A DNA stretch of 64,000 nucleotides, taken from positions 434,001-498,000 of the forward strand of contig NZ_PHHE01000001.1 in the NCBI RefSeq assembly GCF_002813455.1, written 5' to 3'. This document shows positions 17,532-26,244 of the stretch, one piece after another. Positions within the stretch are counted from its first letter, which is position 1. Each line of letters starts with the position of its first letter. The position numbers and the translations under genes were made by a program. A model generated the notes under the pieces. It was given only the letters and a program-made list of their open reading frames with translations, was not told the origin of the DNA and made no database searches. Source of the DNA: Pseudomonas baetica. Lineage in GTDB: Bacteria; Pseudomonadota; Gammaproteobacteria; Pseudomonadales; Pseudomonadaceae.

Positions 17532-19220
17532 ATGCAACCTGATTTCTGGAATGACAAACGCCCGGCCGGCGTACCGCTGGACATCGACATGGGTGAGTTC
17601 AAGTCGGTGATCGAAGTGTTTGAGCGTTCCTGCAAGAAGTTCGCCGATCGCCCCGCGTTCAGCAACATGGGCGTCACCCTGACTTACGCCGAACTCGAAC
17701 GCCAGAGCGCCGCCTTTGCCGGTTATCTGCAAGCACATACCGATCTGGTACCTGGGGATCGCATCGCGGTGCAGATGCCTAACGTGCTGCATTACCCGAT
17801 TGCCGTGTTCGGTGCGTTGCGCGCCGGGCTGATCGTGGTCAACACCAATCCGCTGTACACCGCGCGAGAGATGCGCCATCAGTTCAAGGACTCCGGCGCG
17901 CGGGCGCTGGTGTATCTGAACATGTTCGGTCAGAAAGTCCAGGAAGTGCTGGCCGACACCGATATTCAATACCTGATCGAGGCGAAGATGGGCGACCTGA
18001 TGCCCACCGCCAAGGGCTGGCTGGTCAATACAGTGGTCAGCAAAGTGAAGAAAATGGTGCCCGAGTATTCGCTGCCCCAGGCGATCTCCTTCAAGAGCGC
18101 GTTACGCATGGGCCGGGGCCTGGGCATCAAGCCGCTGAAGGTCGGCCTCGACGACATCGCGGTGTTGCAGTACACCGGCGGCACCACCGGGCTGGCCAAA
18201 GGGGCAATGCTCACCCACGGCAATCTGGTGGCGAACATGCAGCAAGTACGTGCCTGCCTTGCACAGTTGGGCCCGGATGGGCAGCCGCTGTTGCGCGAAG
18301 GGCAGGAGGTGATGATCGCGCCACTGCCGCTGTACCACATCTATGCCTTCACCGCGAATTGCATGTGCATGATGGTCTCGGGCAACCATAACGTGCTGAT
18401 CACCAACCCGCGTGACATTGCCGGGTTCATCAAGGAGCTCAAGAACTGGAAGTTTTCCGAACTGCTGGGGCTTAACACCCTGTTTGTCGCGCTGATGGAT
18501 CACCCGGACTTCAAGACCCTGGATTTCTCCACGTTGAAACTCACCAACTCCGGCGGCACAGCGTTGGTCAAAGCCACGGCCGAGCGTTGGGAGCAGATCA
18601 CCGGTTGCCGTATCACTGAAGGCTATGGCCTGACCGAAACCTCGCCGGTGGCCTGCACCAATCCGTATGGCGATCAATCGCGTCTGGGCACGGTTGGTCT
18701 GCCAGTGCCGGGGACGCTGCTCAAAGTCATCAATGATGATGGCGTCGAGCAGCCGCTGGGTGAACGTGGCGAGCTGTGCATCAAAGGCCCGCAGATCATG
18801 AAGGGCTACTGGCAAAAACCTGAAGCCACCGCCGAAGTGCTGGACGCCGAGGGCTGGTTCAAATCCGGCGACATCGCAGTGATCGACCCGGATGGTTTTG
18901 TGCGCATCGTCGATCGCAAAAAGGACATGATCATCGTCTCCGGTTTCAACGTGTACCCCAACGAAATCGAAGACGTGGTCATGGCCCACCCGAAAGTCGC
19001 CAACTGCGCGGTGATCGGCGTGCCGGACGAGCGTTCGGGCGAGGCGGTGAAGCTGTTTGTAGTGGCGCGGGAAAGCGGCGTGAGCCTTGAAGAGCTGAAG
19101 GCTTACTGCAAAGAAAATTTCACCGCCTACAAAGTGCCCAAGCACATCGTATTGCGTGAGTCGTTGCCGATGACGCCGGTCGGCAAGATTCTGCGGCGCG
19201 AGTTGCGCGATATCGCCTAA
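17532..19220 (+). CDS. fadD2: Long-chain fatty acid-CoA ligase FadD2
   Basis: 562 residues. The AMP-binding P-loop YTGGTTGLAKGAML is followed by EGYGLTETSPVACTN, GWFKSGDIAVIDPDGFVRIVDRKKDMI and the C-terminal lysine region TPVGKILRREL. It activates fatty acids to acyl-CoA at the inner membrane. The leader ends CAAGAACAATG, which overlaps a possible CA motif. It pairs with fadD1, the Pseudomonas arrangement. Confidence 0.94.
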   Translation: MQPDFWNDKRPAGVPLDIDMGEFKSVIEVFERSCKKFADRPAFSNMGVTLTYAELERQSAAFAGYLQAHTDLVPGDRIAVQMPNVLHYPIAVFGALRAGLIVVNTNPLYTAREMRHQFKDSGARALVYLNMFGQKVQEVLADTDIQYLIEAKMGDLMPTAKGWLVNTVVSKVKKMVPEYSLPQAISFKSALRMGRGLGIKPLKVGLDDIAVLQYTGGTTGLAKGAMLTHGNLVANMQQVRACLAQLGPDGQPLLREGQEVMIAPLPLYHIYAFTANCMCMMVSGNHNVLITNPRDIAGFIKELKNWKFSELLGLNTLFVALMDHPDFKTLDFSTLKLTNSGGTALVKATAERWEQITGCRITEGYGLTETSPVACTNPYGDQSRLGTVGLPVPGTLLKVINDDGVEQPLGERGELCIKGPQIMKGYWQKPEATAEVLDAEGWFKSGDIAVIDPDGFVRIVDRKKDMIIVSGFNVYPNEIEDVVMAHPKVANCAVIGVPDERSGEAVKLFVVARESGVSLEELKAYCKENFTAYKVPKHIVLRESLPMTPVGKILRRELRDIA

Positions 19221-19232
19221 GGATTAGAAGCG

Positions 19233-19307
19233 AAAAGATCGCAGCCTGCGGCAGCGCCTACAGGAAACGCATTCCAATGTAGGCGCTGCCGCCAGCTGCG
19301 ATCTTTT
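19233..19307. repeat. Long inverted repeat, second REP family
   Basis: AAAAGATCGCAGC ... GCAGCGCCTACA and its inverse TGTAGGCGCTGC ... GCTGCGATCTTTT flank GGAAACGCATTCCAA. This is the same family as 56106-56180 and different from the GTGGGAGC family. Confidence 0.85.
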
Positions 19308-19567
19308 GCTTTGTAGGCCCGGAAAATCAGGCGTTTCAGGGTGATATAGTATTTTTGCTCTAAAATGACTGCTGGCAAGTCTTGAGTCATAAATATGACT
19401 GTTCGGGCCACTTTTGGCTCTGGTCGACCCTCGGCAAAGCTGCTACTCTCGGCGCGCTTTGTGACGTCTCGGCCTCTGTAAAGCCAGATTCACCAATACA
19501 AAACACACACCAATAATAATCGCATCAAATGCGGTGAAGAATTCGCGTTGCTGAGGAGTGGGCTTCC
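19308..19567. other. Intergenic region fadD2-fadD1
   Basis: About 260 bases without a supported gene. An AT-richer part (about 19340-19400) contains GATATAGTATTTTTGC and the pair GAGTCATAAATATGACTG, probably the fadD1 promoter. The leader ends GAGGAGTGGGCTTCC before ATG 19568. I see no recognisable FadR or PsrA site with confidence. Confidence 0.5.
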
Positions 19568-21265
19568 ATGATCGAAGACTTTTGGAAGGATAAATACCCG
19601 GCTGGAATTGCTGTCGAGATCAATCCGGACGAGTATCCGAACATTCAGGCAGTGTTGAAGCAATCCTGCCAACGCTTCGCCAACAAACCGGCTTTCAGCA
19701 ACCTGGGCAAGACAATCACCTACGGTGAGTTGTACGAATTGTCTGGTGCGTTTGCCGCGTATCTGCAACAGCATACCGATTTGCAGCCCGGTGATCGAAT
19801 CGCCGTGCAACTGCCCAACGTTCTGCAGTACCCGGTGGCCGTCTTCGGTGCGATCCGCGCCGGGTTGATCGTGGTCAACACTAACCCGCTGTACACCGCG
19901 CGGGAAATGGAACACCAATTCAACGACTCCGGTGCCAAGGCGCTGGTGTGCCTGGCGAATATGGCGCACCTGGCTGAAGCCGTCGTGCCGAAAACCGGCG
20001 TCAAACACATCATCGTCACCGAAGTCGCCGACCTGCTGCCGCCGATCAAGCGTCTGCTGATCAACAGCGTCATCAAATATGTGAAGAAGATGGTGCCGGC
20101 CTATCACCTGCCCAAAGCCGTCAAGTTCAATGACGTGCTGAGCAAGGGCCAGGGCCAGCCGGTGGCAGAGGCCAACCCGGACAGCGGTGACGTTGCGGTG
20201 CTGCAATACACCGGCGGCACCACAGGCGTTGCCAAAGGCGCGATGCTGACCCACCGCAACCTCGTGGCCAACATGCTGCAGTGCAAGGCGCTGATGGGCT
20301 CCAACCTCAATGAAGGTTGCGAAATCCTGATCACGCCGCTGCCGCTTTATCACATCTATGCGTTCACCTTTCATTGCATGGCGATGATGCTGATCGGCAA
20401 TCACAACATCCTGATCAGCAACCCGCGCGACCTGCCGGCGATGGTCAAGGAACTGTCGAAGTGGAAGTTCAGTGGTTTCGTCGGCCTGAACACGCTGTTC
20501 GTCGCGCTGTGCAACAACGAAGGCTTCCGCAAGCTGGATTTCTCGGCGCTGAAGGTGACCTTTTCCGGCGGCATGGCCCTGCAACTGGCCGCGGCCGAGC
20601 GCTGGAAAGCCGTGACGGGCTGCGCCATCTGCGAAGGTTACGGCATGACCGAAACCAGCCCGGTGGCCACGGGCAACCCGATTCAGAACATCCAGATTGG
20701 CACCATCGGCATTCCCGTGCCATCGACCCTGTGCAAAGTCATCGACGATGCCGGTGTCGAGCAGCCGCTGGGTGAAATCGGCGAACTGTGCGTCAAGGGC
20801 CCGCAAGTGATGAAGGGTTACTGGCAGCGTCAGGAAGCCACCGACGAAATGCTCGACAGCGACGGCTGGCTGAAGACCGGTGATATCGCGCTGATCCAGC
20901 CTGACGGCTACATGCGCATTGTTGACCGCAAGAAGGACATGATTCTGGTCTCCGGTTTCAACGTTTACCCGAACGAACTGGAGGACGTGCTGGCGACCCT
21001 GCCGGGCGTGTTGCAGTGCGCGGCCATCGGTGTGCCGGACGAGAAGTCGGGCGAGGCGATCAAGATTTTCATCGTCGTCAAACCGGGCGTGACGCTGACC
21101 AAGGAAACCGTGATGGAGCATATGCGCGCCAACGTCACCGGCTACAAGGTGCCGCGCTCGGTGGAATTCCGCGATGCACTGCCGACCACCAACGTCGGCA
21201 AGATCCTGCGTCGTGAATTGCGCGACGAAGAGCTGAAGAAGATCAAGGCCAAGAACGCCGCTTAA
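19568..21265 (+). CDS. fadD1: Long-chain fatty acid-CoA ligase FadD1
   Basis: 565 residues, closely similar to FadD2 along its length (both open with FWKDK/FWNDK and share PLYTAREM). P-loop YTGGTTGVAKGAML, GYGMTETSPVATGN, GWLKTGDIALIQPDGYMRIVDRKKDMI and NVGKILRREL are all present. It activates exogenous long-chain fatty acids. Its natural terminator just downstream has been split by an IS4-family insertion. Confidence 0.94.
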   Translation: MIEDFWKDKYPAGIAVEINPDEYPNIQAVLKQSCQRFANKPAFSNLGKTITYGELYELSGAFAAYLQQHTDLQPGDRIAVQLPNVLQYPVAVFGAIRAGLIVVNTNPLYTAREMEHQFNDSGAKALVCLANMAHLAEAVVPKTGVKHIIVTEVADLLPPIKRLLINSVIKYVKKMVPAYHLPKAVKFNDVLSKGQGQPVAEANPDSGDVAVLQYTGGTTGVAKGAMLTHRNLVANMLQCKALMGSNLNEGCEILITPLPLYHIYAFTFHCMAMMLIGNHNILISNPRDLPAMVKELSKWKFSGFVGLNTLFVALCNNEGFRKLDFSALKVTFSGGMALQLAAAERWKAVTGCAICEGYGMTETSPVATGNPIQNIQIGTIGIPVPSTLCKVIDDAGVEQPLGEIGELCVKGPQVMKGYWQRQEATDEMLDSDGWLKTGDIALIQPDGYMRIVDRKKDMILVSGFNVYPNELEDVLATLPGVLQCAAIGVPDEKSGEAIKIFIVVKPGVTLTKETVMEHMRANVTGYKVPRSVEFRDALPTTNVGKILRRELRDEELKKIKAKNAA

Positions 21266-21270
21266 AACAA

Positions 21271-21288
21271 AAAGCCCCGCAGATGCGG
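21271..21288 (+). terminator. Left half of the fadD1 terminator, split by an IS
   Basis: AAAGCCCCGCAGATGCGG is here; the continuation GGGCTTTTTG stands at 22721-22730 after the element. Joining the flanks and removing one copy of the 11-base duplication rebuilds GCCCCGCAGATGCGGGGC followed by T5, a normal terminator. As it stands only CCGCAGATGCGG can pair on the left side, with no T tract. Confidence 0.85.
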
Positions 21289-21333
21289 TAATGCTGTTCA
21301 CTTAAGCATTTGAATCCTCGCCGGGCTTCTTCG

Positions 21334-21367
21334 AAAATCCGATGTCAGATCTCTGGCATCGGATTTT
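21334..21367 (+). promoter_or_regulatory. Hairpin directly before the transposase start
   Basis: An 11-bp perfect stem AAAATCCGATG/CATCGGATTTT continues inward through a T-G pair and CAG/CTG to a loop ATCT. Its T-rich right arm ends two bases before ATG 21370. It could stop transcription entering from fadD1 or hide the transposase start in read-through RNA. Confidence 0.7.
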
Positions 21368-21369
21368 TT

Positions 21370-22701
21370 ATGTCTGTTCAACAGGACTTGCTCGACCTCG
21401 GCGACCTTTTCAACTTCTGTGACTTGAGCACATTCACTCAAAATATTCCCATCGAGTGGGTCGCGTCTGCGCTGGATCTGTCCAGCCAGGCCACTATCCG
21501 ACGGCGTCGCTTGCCTGCCGACCAAGTGCTCTGGCTGGTGCTCGGCATGGCATTGTTTCGCGACGAGCCCGTTCATGAGGTTGCCCGACGTTTGAACATC
21601 TGCGCCCAAGGTCTGGCTTCTGACCATCTATTGGCCCGTAGCGGTGTAACCGAAGCCCGCAAGCGGCTGGGGGCCGACCCGGTTGAGTGGTTGTTTCGCA
21701 AAACGGGTACTCAATGGGGCGCGCAGCGCTATCCCGATGATGCCTGGCAGGATCTGCAAGTATTTGCAGTCGATGGTGCGCTTCTGCGCACGCCGGATAC
21801 ACCGGAGTTGCGAGACCATTTCGGTTCTGGAAACACCTCGACCGACCGCCAGACTCCCTTTCCCATGCTGCGCCTGGTGGCGCTGATGAATGTGCGTTCA
21901 CACCTGATCCTGGATGCACAGCTTAGCCCTTACCGACGCAGCGAAATGCGTCTGGCCGATGAGTTTTTGCAGCAGATCCCCGACCACTCCGTGACGCTAT
22001 TCGATAAAGGGTTCTGGAGCGCCGATCTCATGCTCAGCCTGAGCGGCGACGGCAGTCACCGTCATTGGCTGAGTCCGGCTAAGAAGGGATTGGTTTGCGA
22101 GGAGGTAGCCCGTTACAACCAGCATGATCGTTTGGTGCGTATGAAAGTGTCGCCGCAAGCCAGAAAGCGAAATCCGACTCTTCCTACACACTGGGAGGCG
22201 CGTGAAGTCAGTTATGAAATTCAAGGCAAAGTAAAAACAGTCATGACGTCGTTGCCGGCCAAGATCTACAGCACCAAGTCTGTTGCCAAGCTTTATCAGG
22301 AGCGCTGGGAAATCGAATTGGGCTTCAGGGATATCAAAAGCTCAATGCAGCAAAACGCAATGACCTTGCGCAGCAAAAAGGTCGATTTGATCTACCAGGA
22401 AGTGTGGGGGTTGTTGCTGGCCTATAACGTGATTCGTCGGGAGGCAAGTCAGGCAGCAGTCGCGTTTGGTCGAGCGCCGTCGGACATCCGTTTCAAGCCG
22501 GCTTGCCAGTACATCGCCGTGCAGTTGATCGTAATGGCAGCGGCCAATCCTGTTTCAGCGACGGGTAGACGGTTGGCGGAACTTAGAAAAGGCGTTGGCG
22601 GGCTGTTTCTGGATCACCGCCCAAGGCCTTCGAGGCCAAGGACGGTGAAGATTTCAAAAACCCGGTTTCCGGTGGACCGTAAGGCTGCTCCGCTTAAGTG
22701 A
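21370..22701 (+). CDS. IS4-family transposase
   Basis: 443 residues from ATG 21370; a longer frame would need TTG at 21310, within the end of the element. DDE acid 1 is in VFAVDGALLRTPDT, acid 2 in VTLFDKGFWS, and the diagnostic Y-2-R-3-E-6-K signature is YQERWEIELGFRDIK. An N-terminal IS4-type domain precedes these. The stop codon lies inside the right inverted repeat. There is no clear Shine-Dalgarno sequence, consistent with tightly limited expression. Confidence 0.93.
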   Translation: MSVQQDLLDLGDLFNFCDLSTFTQNIPIEWVASALDLSSQATIRRRRLPADQVLWLVLGMALFRDEPVHEVARRLNICAQGLASDHLLARSGVTEARKRLGADPVEWLFRKTGTQWGAQRYPDDAWQDLQVFAVDGALLRTPDTPELRDHFGSGNTSTDRQTPFPMLRLVALMNVRSHLILDAQLSPYRRSEMRLADEFLQQIPDHSVTLFDKGFWSADLMLSLSGDGSHRHWLSPAKKGLVCEEVARYNQHDRLVRMKVSPQARKRNPTLPTHWEAREVSYEIQGKVKTVMTSLPAKIYSTKSVAKLYQERWEIELGFRDIKSSMQQNAMTLRSKKVDLIYQEVWGLLLAYNVIRREASQAAVAFGRAPSDIRFKPACQYIAVQLIVMAAANPVSATGRRLAELRKGVGGLFLDHRPRPSRPRTVKISKTRFPVDRKAAPLK

Positions 22702-22759
22702 ACAGCATTACGCAGATGCGGGGCTTTTTGTTGGAGCAGGCTGTCGATTTGTAGTGCCT

Positions 22760-22978
22760 GTGAGACCGCGTTCGCGAGCAAGCCCGCTCCCACATTTGAC
22801 TGTATTCCAACTGGAGGAGAGCGGATGAATGTAGGCGCGAGCAAGCCTGTTCCCAAATTTTGAATGTATTCCAACTGGAGGACGGCGGATGGCGGGGTAA
22901 GACAGTTGCTCCCACATTTGACTGTATTCCAACTGGAGGAACGCGGATGAATGTGGGAGCGGGCTTGCTCGCGAAGCT
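22760..22978. repeat. Cluster of REP units in tandem
   Basis: Three copies of a unit built on TGTATTCCAACTGGAGGA followed by (G/A)CGCGGATG-type sequence, alternating with full or degraded REP cores (CGCGAGCAAGCCCGCTCCCA; GCGCGAGCAAGCCTGTTCCC; GTGGGAGCGGGCTTGCTCGC). Unit length is roughly 60-75 bases. No gene is supported in 22722-22984. Confidence 0.8.
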
Positions 22979-22984
22979 TTTCTG

Positions 22985-23362
22985 TTACTGACGGAACGGC
23001 GCGAAATTCACGTTGGTGCCGGCCGGACGCATGTCCTGCAGATACGAATCCTTGTCCGCGCTCAATTCCAGGCTCAACGCCGCCTTGCGCTTGCCCTCGT
23101 TACGAATCACCAGGCCTTCCAGCTTTTCACGCAGAAACACCGTCGGCACTTTCAAGTGCAGCAATTCGTCAGTGGCTGGCGTATGCATCAGCAGGTGAAT
23201 CCACTCGTATTGACCGACGGCCAGGCGCGTCACCGGCAGGTCGAACCACCAGATGTTGCGATTGCGGTTCAGTTCGGCGAAGTGGCAGTTGTTGGAGCCG
23301 AGCACAGCGCCGCCCAGTTCCTGGTTTCGACGGGCGATGGCCTGCTTTTTATCGAGTTTCAT
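22985..23362 (-). CDS. Conserved hypothetical protein, 125 aa
   Basis: I do not recognise the family. The start at 23362 is chosen because AGGAA lies about 5 bases before it; upstream in-frame residues (to 23551) look non-coding. The protein opens MKLDKKQAIARRNQELGGAV, has a central IWWFDLPVTRLAVGQYEWIH and ends NVNFAPFRQ. It is soluble with mixed alpha/beta character and no signal peptide or membrane segment. It has no operon partner; a REP cluster lies downstream. Confidence 0.7.
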   Translation of the reverse strand: MKLDKKQAIARRNQELGGAVLGSNNCHFAELNRNRNIWWFDLPVTRLAVGQYEWIHLLMHTPATDELLHLKVPTVFLREKLEGLVIRNEGKRKAALSLELSADKDSYLQDMRPAGTNVNFAPFRQ

Positions 23363-23562
23363 AACATTCCTGCGGGGATCGGTTATCTGGCGCGTGGCGC
23401 CCATATGGAGCGCATTCTCAAGGCAACGCCGACAAACATAAAGCCCAACCTGCACACTGCGACGAAATGAACGCCTGAAAAAAAATGAAACTTGGCGCAA
23501 ACCGGGCCGGTCAATCATTACGTACTGACTTTTCCCCCCTAATTGCACCAAGGAGAAACACC

Positions 23563-23754
23563 ATGAGTAGCACAGGCGATAAAGTAAAAGGCATGGCCAA
23601 CGAAGCGGTCGGCAACATCAAGCAAGGCGTCGGTAAAGCCACCGACAACACCAAGCTGCAGACCGAAGGCAAGGTTCAAGAGAAAAAAGGCGAAGCCCAG
23701 CAAGCCGTCGGCAAAGCCAAAGACGCAGTGAAGAAAACCATCGACAAGGCGTAA
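23563..23754 (+). CDS. CsbD-family stress protein
   Basis: 63 residues from ATG 23563 with AAGGAGA 6-7 bases upstream. The CsbD pattern is clear: DKVKGMANEAVGNIKQGVG, then KLQTEGKVQEKKGEAQQAVG and a Lys-rich tail. These small hydrophilic proteins are induced by general stress; molecular role unknown. It is a single gene with its own terminator. Confidence 0.92.
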   Translation: MSSTGDKVKGMANEAVGNIKQGVGKATDNTKLQTEGKVQEKKGEAQQAVGKAKDAVKKTIDKA

Positions 23755-23779
23755 TCGCGCCTTGAACGAAAAGCAGAAG

Positions 23780-23804
23780 CGGCCATCCAAGGATGGCCGT
23801 TTTT
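23780..23804 (+). terminator. Terminator after the CsbD-family gene
   Basis: Stem CGGCCAT/ATGGCCG around CCAAGG, followed by five T residues. Confidence 0.9.
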
Positions 23805-23918
23805 GTGTCAAATACCTGCTGACATCCACCAATGGTCGCCAAGTAGGCTAACGTGATGTAAAAAACGGCCCCTGAGTCGCCACGACTTCAACCTGTATTG
23901 CGGCGAAAGGAGACGCGA

Positions 23919-24869
23919 ATGATTTTTCCGGACATGAAAGGTCTGCCCCTGCACCGGGTGATGGTGCGCACGGTCACTGAATTCGTCGACGACGAAATGT
24001 CGACTTATGCCTCGGCACTGGCTTACCAGATGCTGTTCTCGCTGTTCCCGTTCATTCTGTTTCTGATTGCCCTGATCGGTTTCCTGCACCTGCCGGACTT
24101 CTTCTCCTGGCTGCGCCTGCAATCGGAACTGGTGCTGCCACCCCAGGCGCTGGAGCAGGTCAACCCGGTAATCGATCAGTTGCAGCAGTCCAAGGGCGGC
24201 TTGCTCTCGGTGGGTATCGTCATCGCTTTGTACACCGCCTCTGCCGGTGTGCGCTTGATGATGAGTGCAATGAATGCTGCCTACGACGTGGTCGAGGGGC
24301 GCCCGATCTGGAAGCGCTTTCCGCTGTCGATTTTCTACACCGTCGGCATCGCCGGCATGTTGCTGGTGGCTGCAGCGCTGATGGTGCTCGGGCCTCAGGT
24401 GATGGGCTGGATTGCCGCGCAGGTGGGGCTGGAAGATTTCATCGTCACCCTATGGACCATCGCGCGCTGGCCGGTCATCGTGATTCTGATGATGGTTGCC
24501 GTGGCACTGATCTACTACGTGATGCCCGACGTCAAGCAGGAATTCCGCTTCATCACCCCGGGTTCGGTGTTGGCTGTGGTGGTGTGGATCATTGCGTCCT
24601 TGGGGTTCGCGTTCTACGTGAAAACCTTCGCCAACTACAACGCGATGTATGGCAGCATCGGTGCGATCATCGTGCTGCTGCTGTACTTCTACATCTCCGC
24701 AGCGGTGCTGTTGCTCGGCGCGGAGATGAATGCGGTGATCGAGCACATGTCCAGCGAGGGCAAGGATGCCGGTGAAAAAGTCCCCGGCGAACTCGACGAA
24801 CATCCCAAACAACACGTCTCGGGCCTGGGCCGCGATCATTCGCTCAAGCCGGACACTGACGAAGCCTGA
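23919..24869 (+). CDS. YihY/BrkB-family inner-membrane protein
   Basis: 316 residues from ATG 23919 (AAAGGAGA 6 bases upstream), preferred over TTG 23898. The YihY core [20 protein letters not shown] is at about 28-47, with about six membrane segments and a hydrophilic tail of about 45 residues. It was formerly called ribonuclease BN in error; function is uncertain. It ends two bases before def, so the two are cotranscribed. Confidence 0.88.
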   Translation: MIFPDMKGLPLHRVMVRTVTEFVDDEMSTYASALAYQMLFSLFPFILFLIALIGFLHLPDFFSWLRLQSELVLPPQALEQVNPVIDQLQQSKGGLLSVGIVIALYTASAGVRLMMSAMNAAYDVVEGRPIWKRFPLSIFYTVGIAGMLLVAAALMVLGPQVMGWIAAQVGLEDFIVTLWTIARWPVIVILMMVAVALIYYVMPDVKQEFRFITPGSVLAVVVWIIASLGFAFYVKTFANYNAMYGSIGAIIVLLLYFYISAAVLLLGAEMNAVIEHMSSEGKDAGEKVPGELDEHPKQHVSGLGRDHSLKPDTDEA

Positions 24870-24871
24870 GC

Positions 24872-25411
24872 ATGATTCGTGAAATTCTGAAAATGGGCGA
24901 CGAGCGCCTGCTGCGCGTTGCCCCGCCTGTACCGCCGGAGATGTTCGACAGCCCCGAGCTGTGGCAACTGATCGATGACATGTTCCAGACCATGGAAAGC
25001 GTTGGCGGCGTCGGCCTGGCCGCGCCGCAGATCGGCGTCGATCTGCAACTGGTGATCTTCGGTTTCGAGCACAGCGAGCGTTACCCGGACGCCGAAGCCG
25101 TGCCGCAGACGATTCTGATCAACCCGCTGATCACGCCGTTGAATCCGTTAATGGAAGAGGGCTTTGAAGGTTGCCTGTCCGTGCCGGGTTTGCGCGGCGC
25201 AGTGGAGCGTTATCAGCAGATTCGCTACGAGGGTTTTGATCCCAAAGGCCAGCCGATTGTGCGGGTGGCCTCGGGCTTTCACGCGCGGGTGGTGCAGCAC
25301 GAGTGCGATCATCTGATCGGCCGGCTGTATCCGTCACGCATCAGCGATTTCAGCAAGTTCGGTTTTACCGAAGTGATGTTCCCGGATCTTGATCCAGCAG
25401 CAGACGATTGA
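24872..25411 (+). CDS. def: Peptide deformylase
   Basis: 179 residues. All three metal motifs are present: [11 protein letters not shown] (about 47-57), EGCLSVPG with the cysteine ligand, and QHECDHL with two histidines and the catalytic Glu. It removes the formyl group from nascent proteins. It is not beside fmt, so it is probably a second deformylase; the fmt-linked copy is normally elsewhere in Pseudomonas. Confidence 0.93.
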   Translation: MIREILKMGDERLLRVAPPVPPEMFDSPELWQLIDDMFQTMESVGGVGLAAPQIGVDLQLVIFGFEHSERYPDAEAVPQTILINPLITPLNPLMEEGFEGCLSVPGLRGAVERYQQIRYEGFDPKGQPIVRVASGFHARVVQHECDHLIGRLYPSRISDFSKFGFTEVMFPDLDPAADD

Positions 25412-25433
25412 TCTAAGACCCAGCACATATCCC

Positions 25434-25522
25434 TGTGGGAGCGAGCCTGCTCGCGAATGCGCAATATCAGTGACAGATTCTGTGACTGATTCACCGCTTT
25501 CGCGAGCAGGCTCGCTCCCACA
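25434..25522. repeat. REP pair
   Basis: GTGGGAGCGAGCCTGCTCGC and its inverse about 60 bases later, between convergent genes. The inner arms are AGTGACAGATTC and TGTGACTGATTC. Confidence 0.9.
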
Positions 25523-25540
25523 TTGGTTTTGCATTGCATA

Positions 25541-25960
25541 TCAGAATTGAGCGGGAATCAGTTCCATCGCAATCATCGGCTTGCTCCGCGCATACCGGCT
25601 CAATCGCTCTGCCATCGCTTGCGGCAGCGCCGGGTCGAACGTGAACCCGCGCCGTTCATAAAACTCGCGCAGATCCGGATGACAGAACAGCCACACCGGC
25701 TCCGTCACACCCTTCAGCGCCTCAGCGATCAACTGTGCAGCAATCCCCTGTTCACGACACACCGGATCAACAAACAACCCGGTCAACCAATGCCCACCCG
25801 CCACCGGCCGCAAACACAACGCAGCAACAATGTCGCCACGGCGCGCCACCCACAATTGCGCTTCGCGCACGGCTTTCATCGACGATTGATGGCTGCGGTA
25901 AAACTTGTTCATCAACGGCCACAAAGACGCGTCGAGCAGGGTGTATCGGGTATCGGTCAT
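25541..25960 (-). CDS. GNAT-family N-acetyltransferase
   Basis: 139 residues with GNAT features: GLFVDPVCREQGIAAQLIAEAL contains the acetyl-CoA-binding Q/RxxGxA loop, and FYERRGFTFD is the usual C-terminal strand. The N-terminus includes KFYRSHQSSMKAVREAQLWVARRGDIVAALCLRP. The acceptor is unknown. It is a single gene. Confidence 0.82.
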   Translation of the reverse strand: MTDTRYTLLDASLWPLMNKFYRSHQSSMKAVREAQLWVARRGDIVAALCLRPVAGGHWLTGLFVDPVCREQGIAAQLIAEALKGVTEPVWLFCHPDLREFYERRGFTFDPALPQAMAERLSRYARSKPMIAMELIPAQF

Positions 25961-26062
25961 GGGATCGGACTGTCGGTGGGCAAAGCGGCGATTATAAAAG
26001 AACGTGCGCCTCGGGATAGGTGTATACCTGACCTCACATCCCCTGTGAGTGGAGTACGCATC

Positions 26063-26173
26063 ATGTCCAAAGGTATGGATTCAAAGAAAGCCGCGAAGAA
26101 GAAACCGGCCAAGACTGCGATTGAGAAACGTGCGGAGAAGAAAGCCAAGAAGGTTGATATCTTCGGCCATTGA
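26063..26173 (+). CDS. Small Lys/Ala-rich protein, 36 aa
   Basis: Starts MSKGMDSKKAAKKKPAKTA and ends KKAKKVDIFGH. About 40 percent of residues are Lys or Arg. A Shine-Dalgarno sequence GGAG lies 9 bases upstream and a perfect hairpin follows, so it is probably a real gene. It resembles small basic Pseudomonas proteins of unknown function; nucleic-acid binding is a guess from charge only. Confidence 0.6.
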   Translation: MSKGMDSKKAAKKKPAKTAIEKRAEKKAKKVDIFGH

Positions 26174-26184
26174 ATACCAGCAGA

Positions 26185-26214
26185 ACGGCCATTGCGAGTT
26201 ATCGTAATGGCCGT
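26185..26214. terminator. Perfect hairpin after the small basic gene
   Basis: ACGGCCATT/AATGGCCGT extends inward through a G-T pair and CGA/TCG to a GTTA loop (13 pairs). There is no T tract, so termination is likely but not certain. Confidence 0.55.
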
Positions 26215-26244
26215 GGGATGCGGTTGAAAGGCACCGCAATTATT

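Larger units (their letters stand above)
21289..22710 (+). mobile_element. IS4-family insertion sequence, complete
   Basis: 1422 bp bounded by perfect 19-bp inverted repeats TAATGCTGTTCACTTAAGC. It is flanked by an 11-bp target duplication CGCAGATGCGG (21278-21288 and 22711-22721). It carries one intact transposase gene. Clean ends and an intact frame imply recent or still active transposition. Confidence 0.95.

Noticed and set aside
19490..21301. 603-codon minus-strand frame over fadD1
   Set aside because: His/Gln/Val/Arg-rich shadow composition, opposite a full acyl-CoA ligase.
22760..22978. CRISPR array
   Set aside because: The units are palindromic REP cores with decayed copies and no unique equal-length spacers; no cas genes are in the window.
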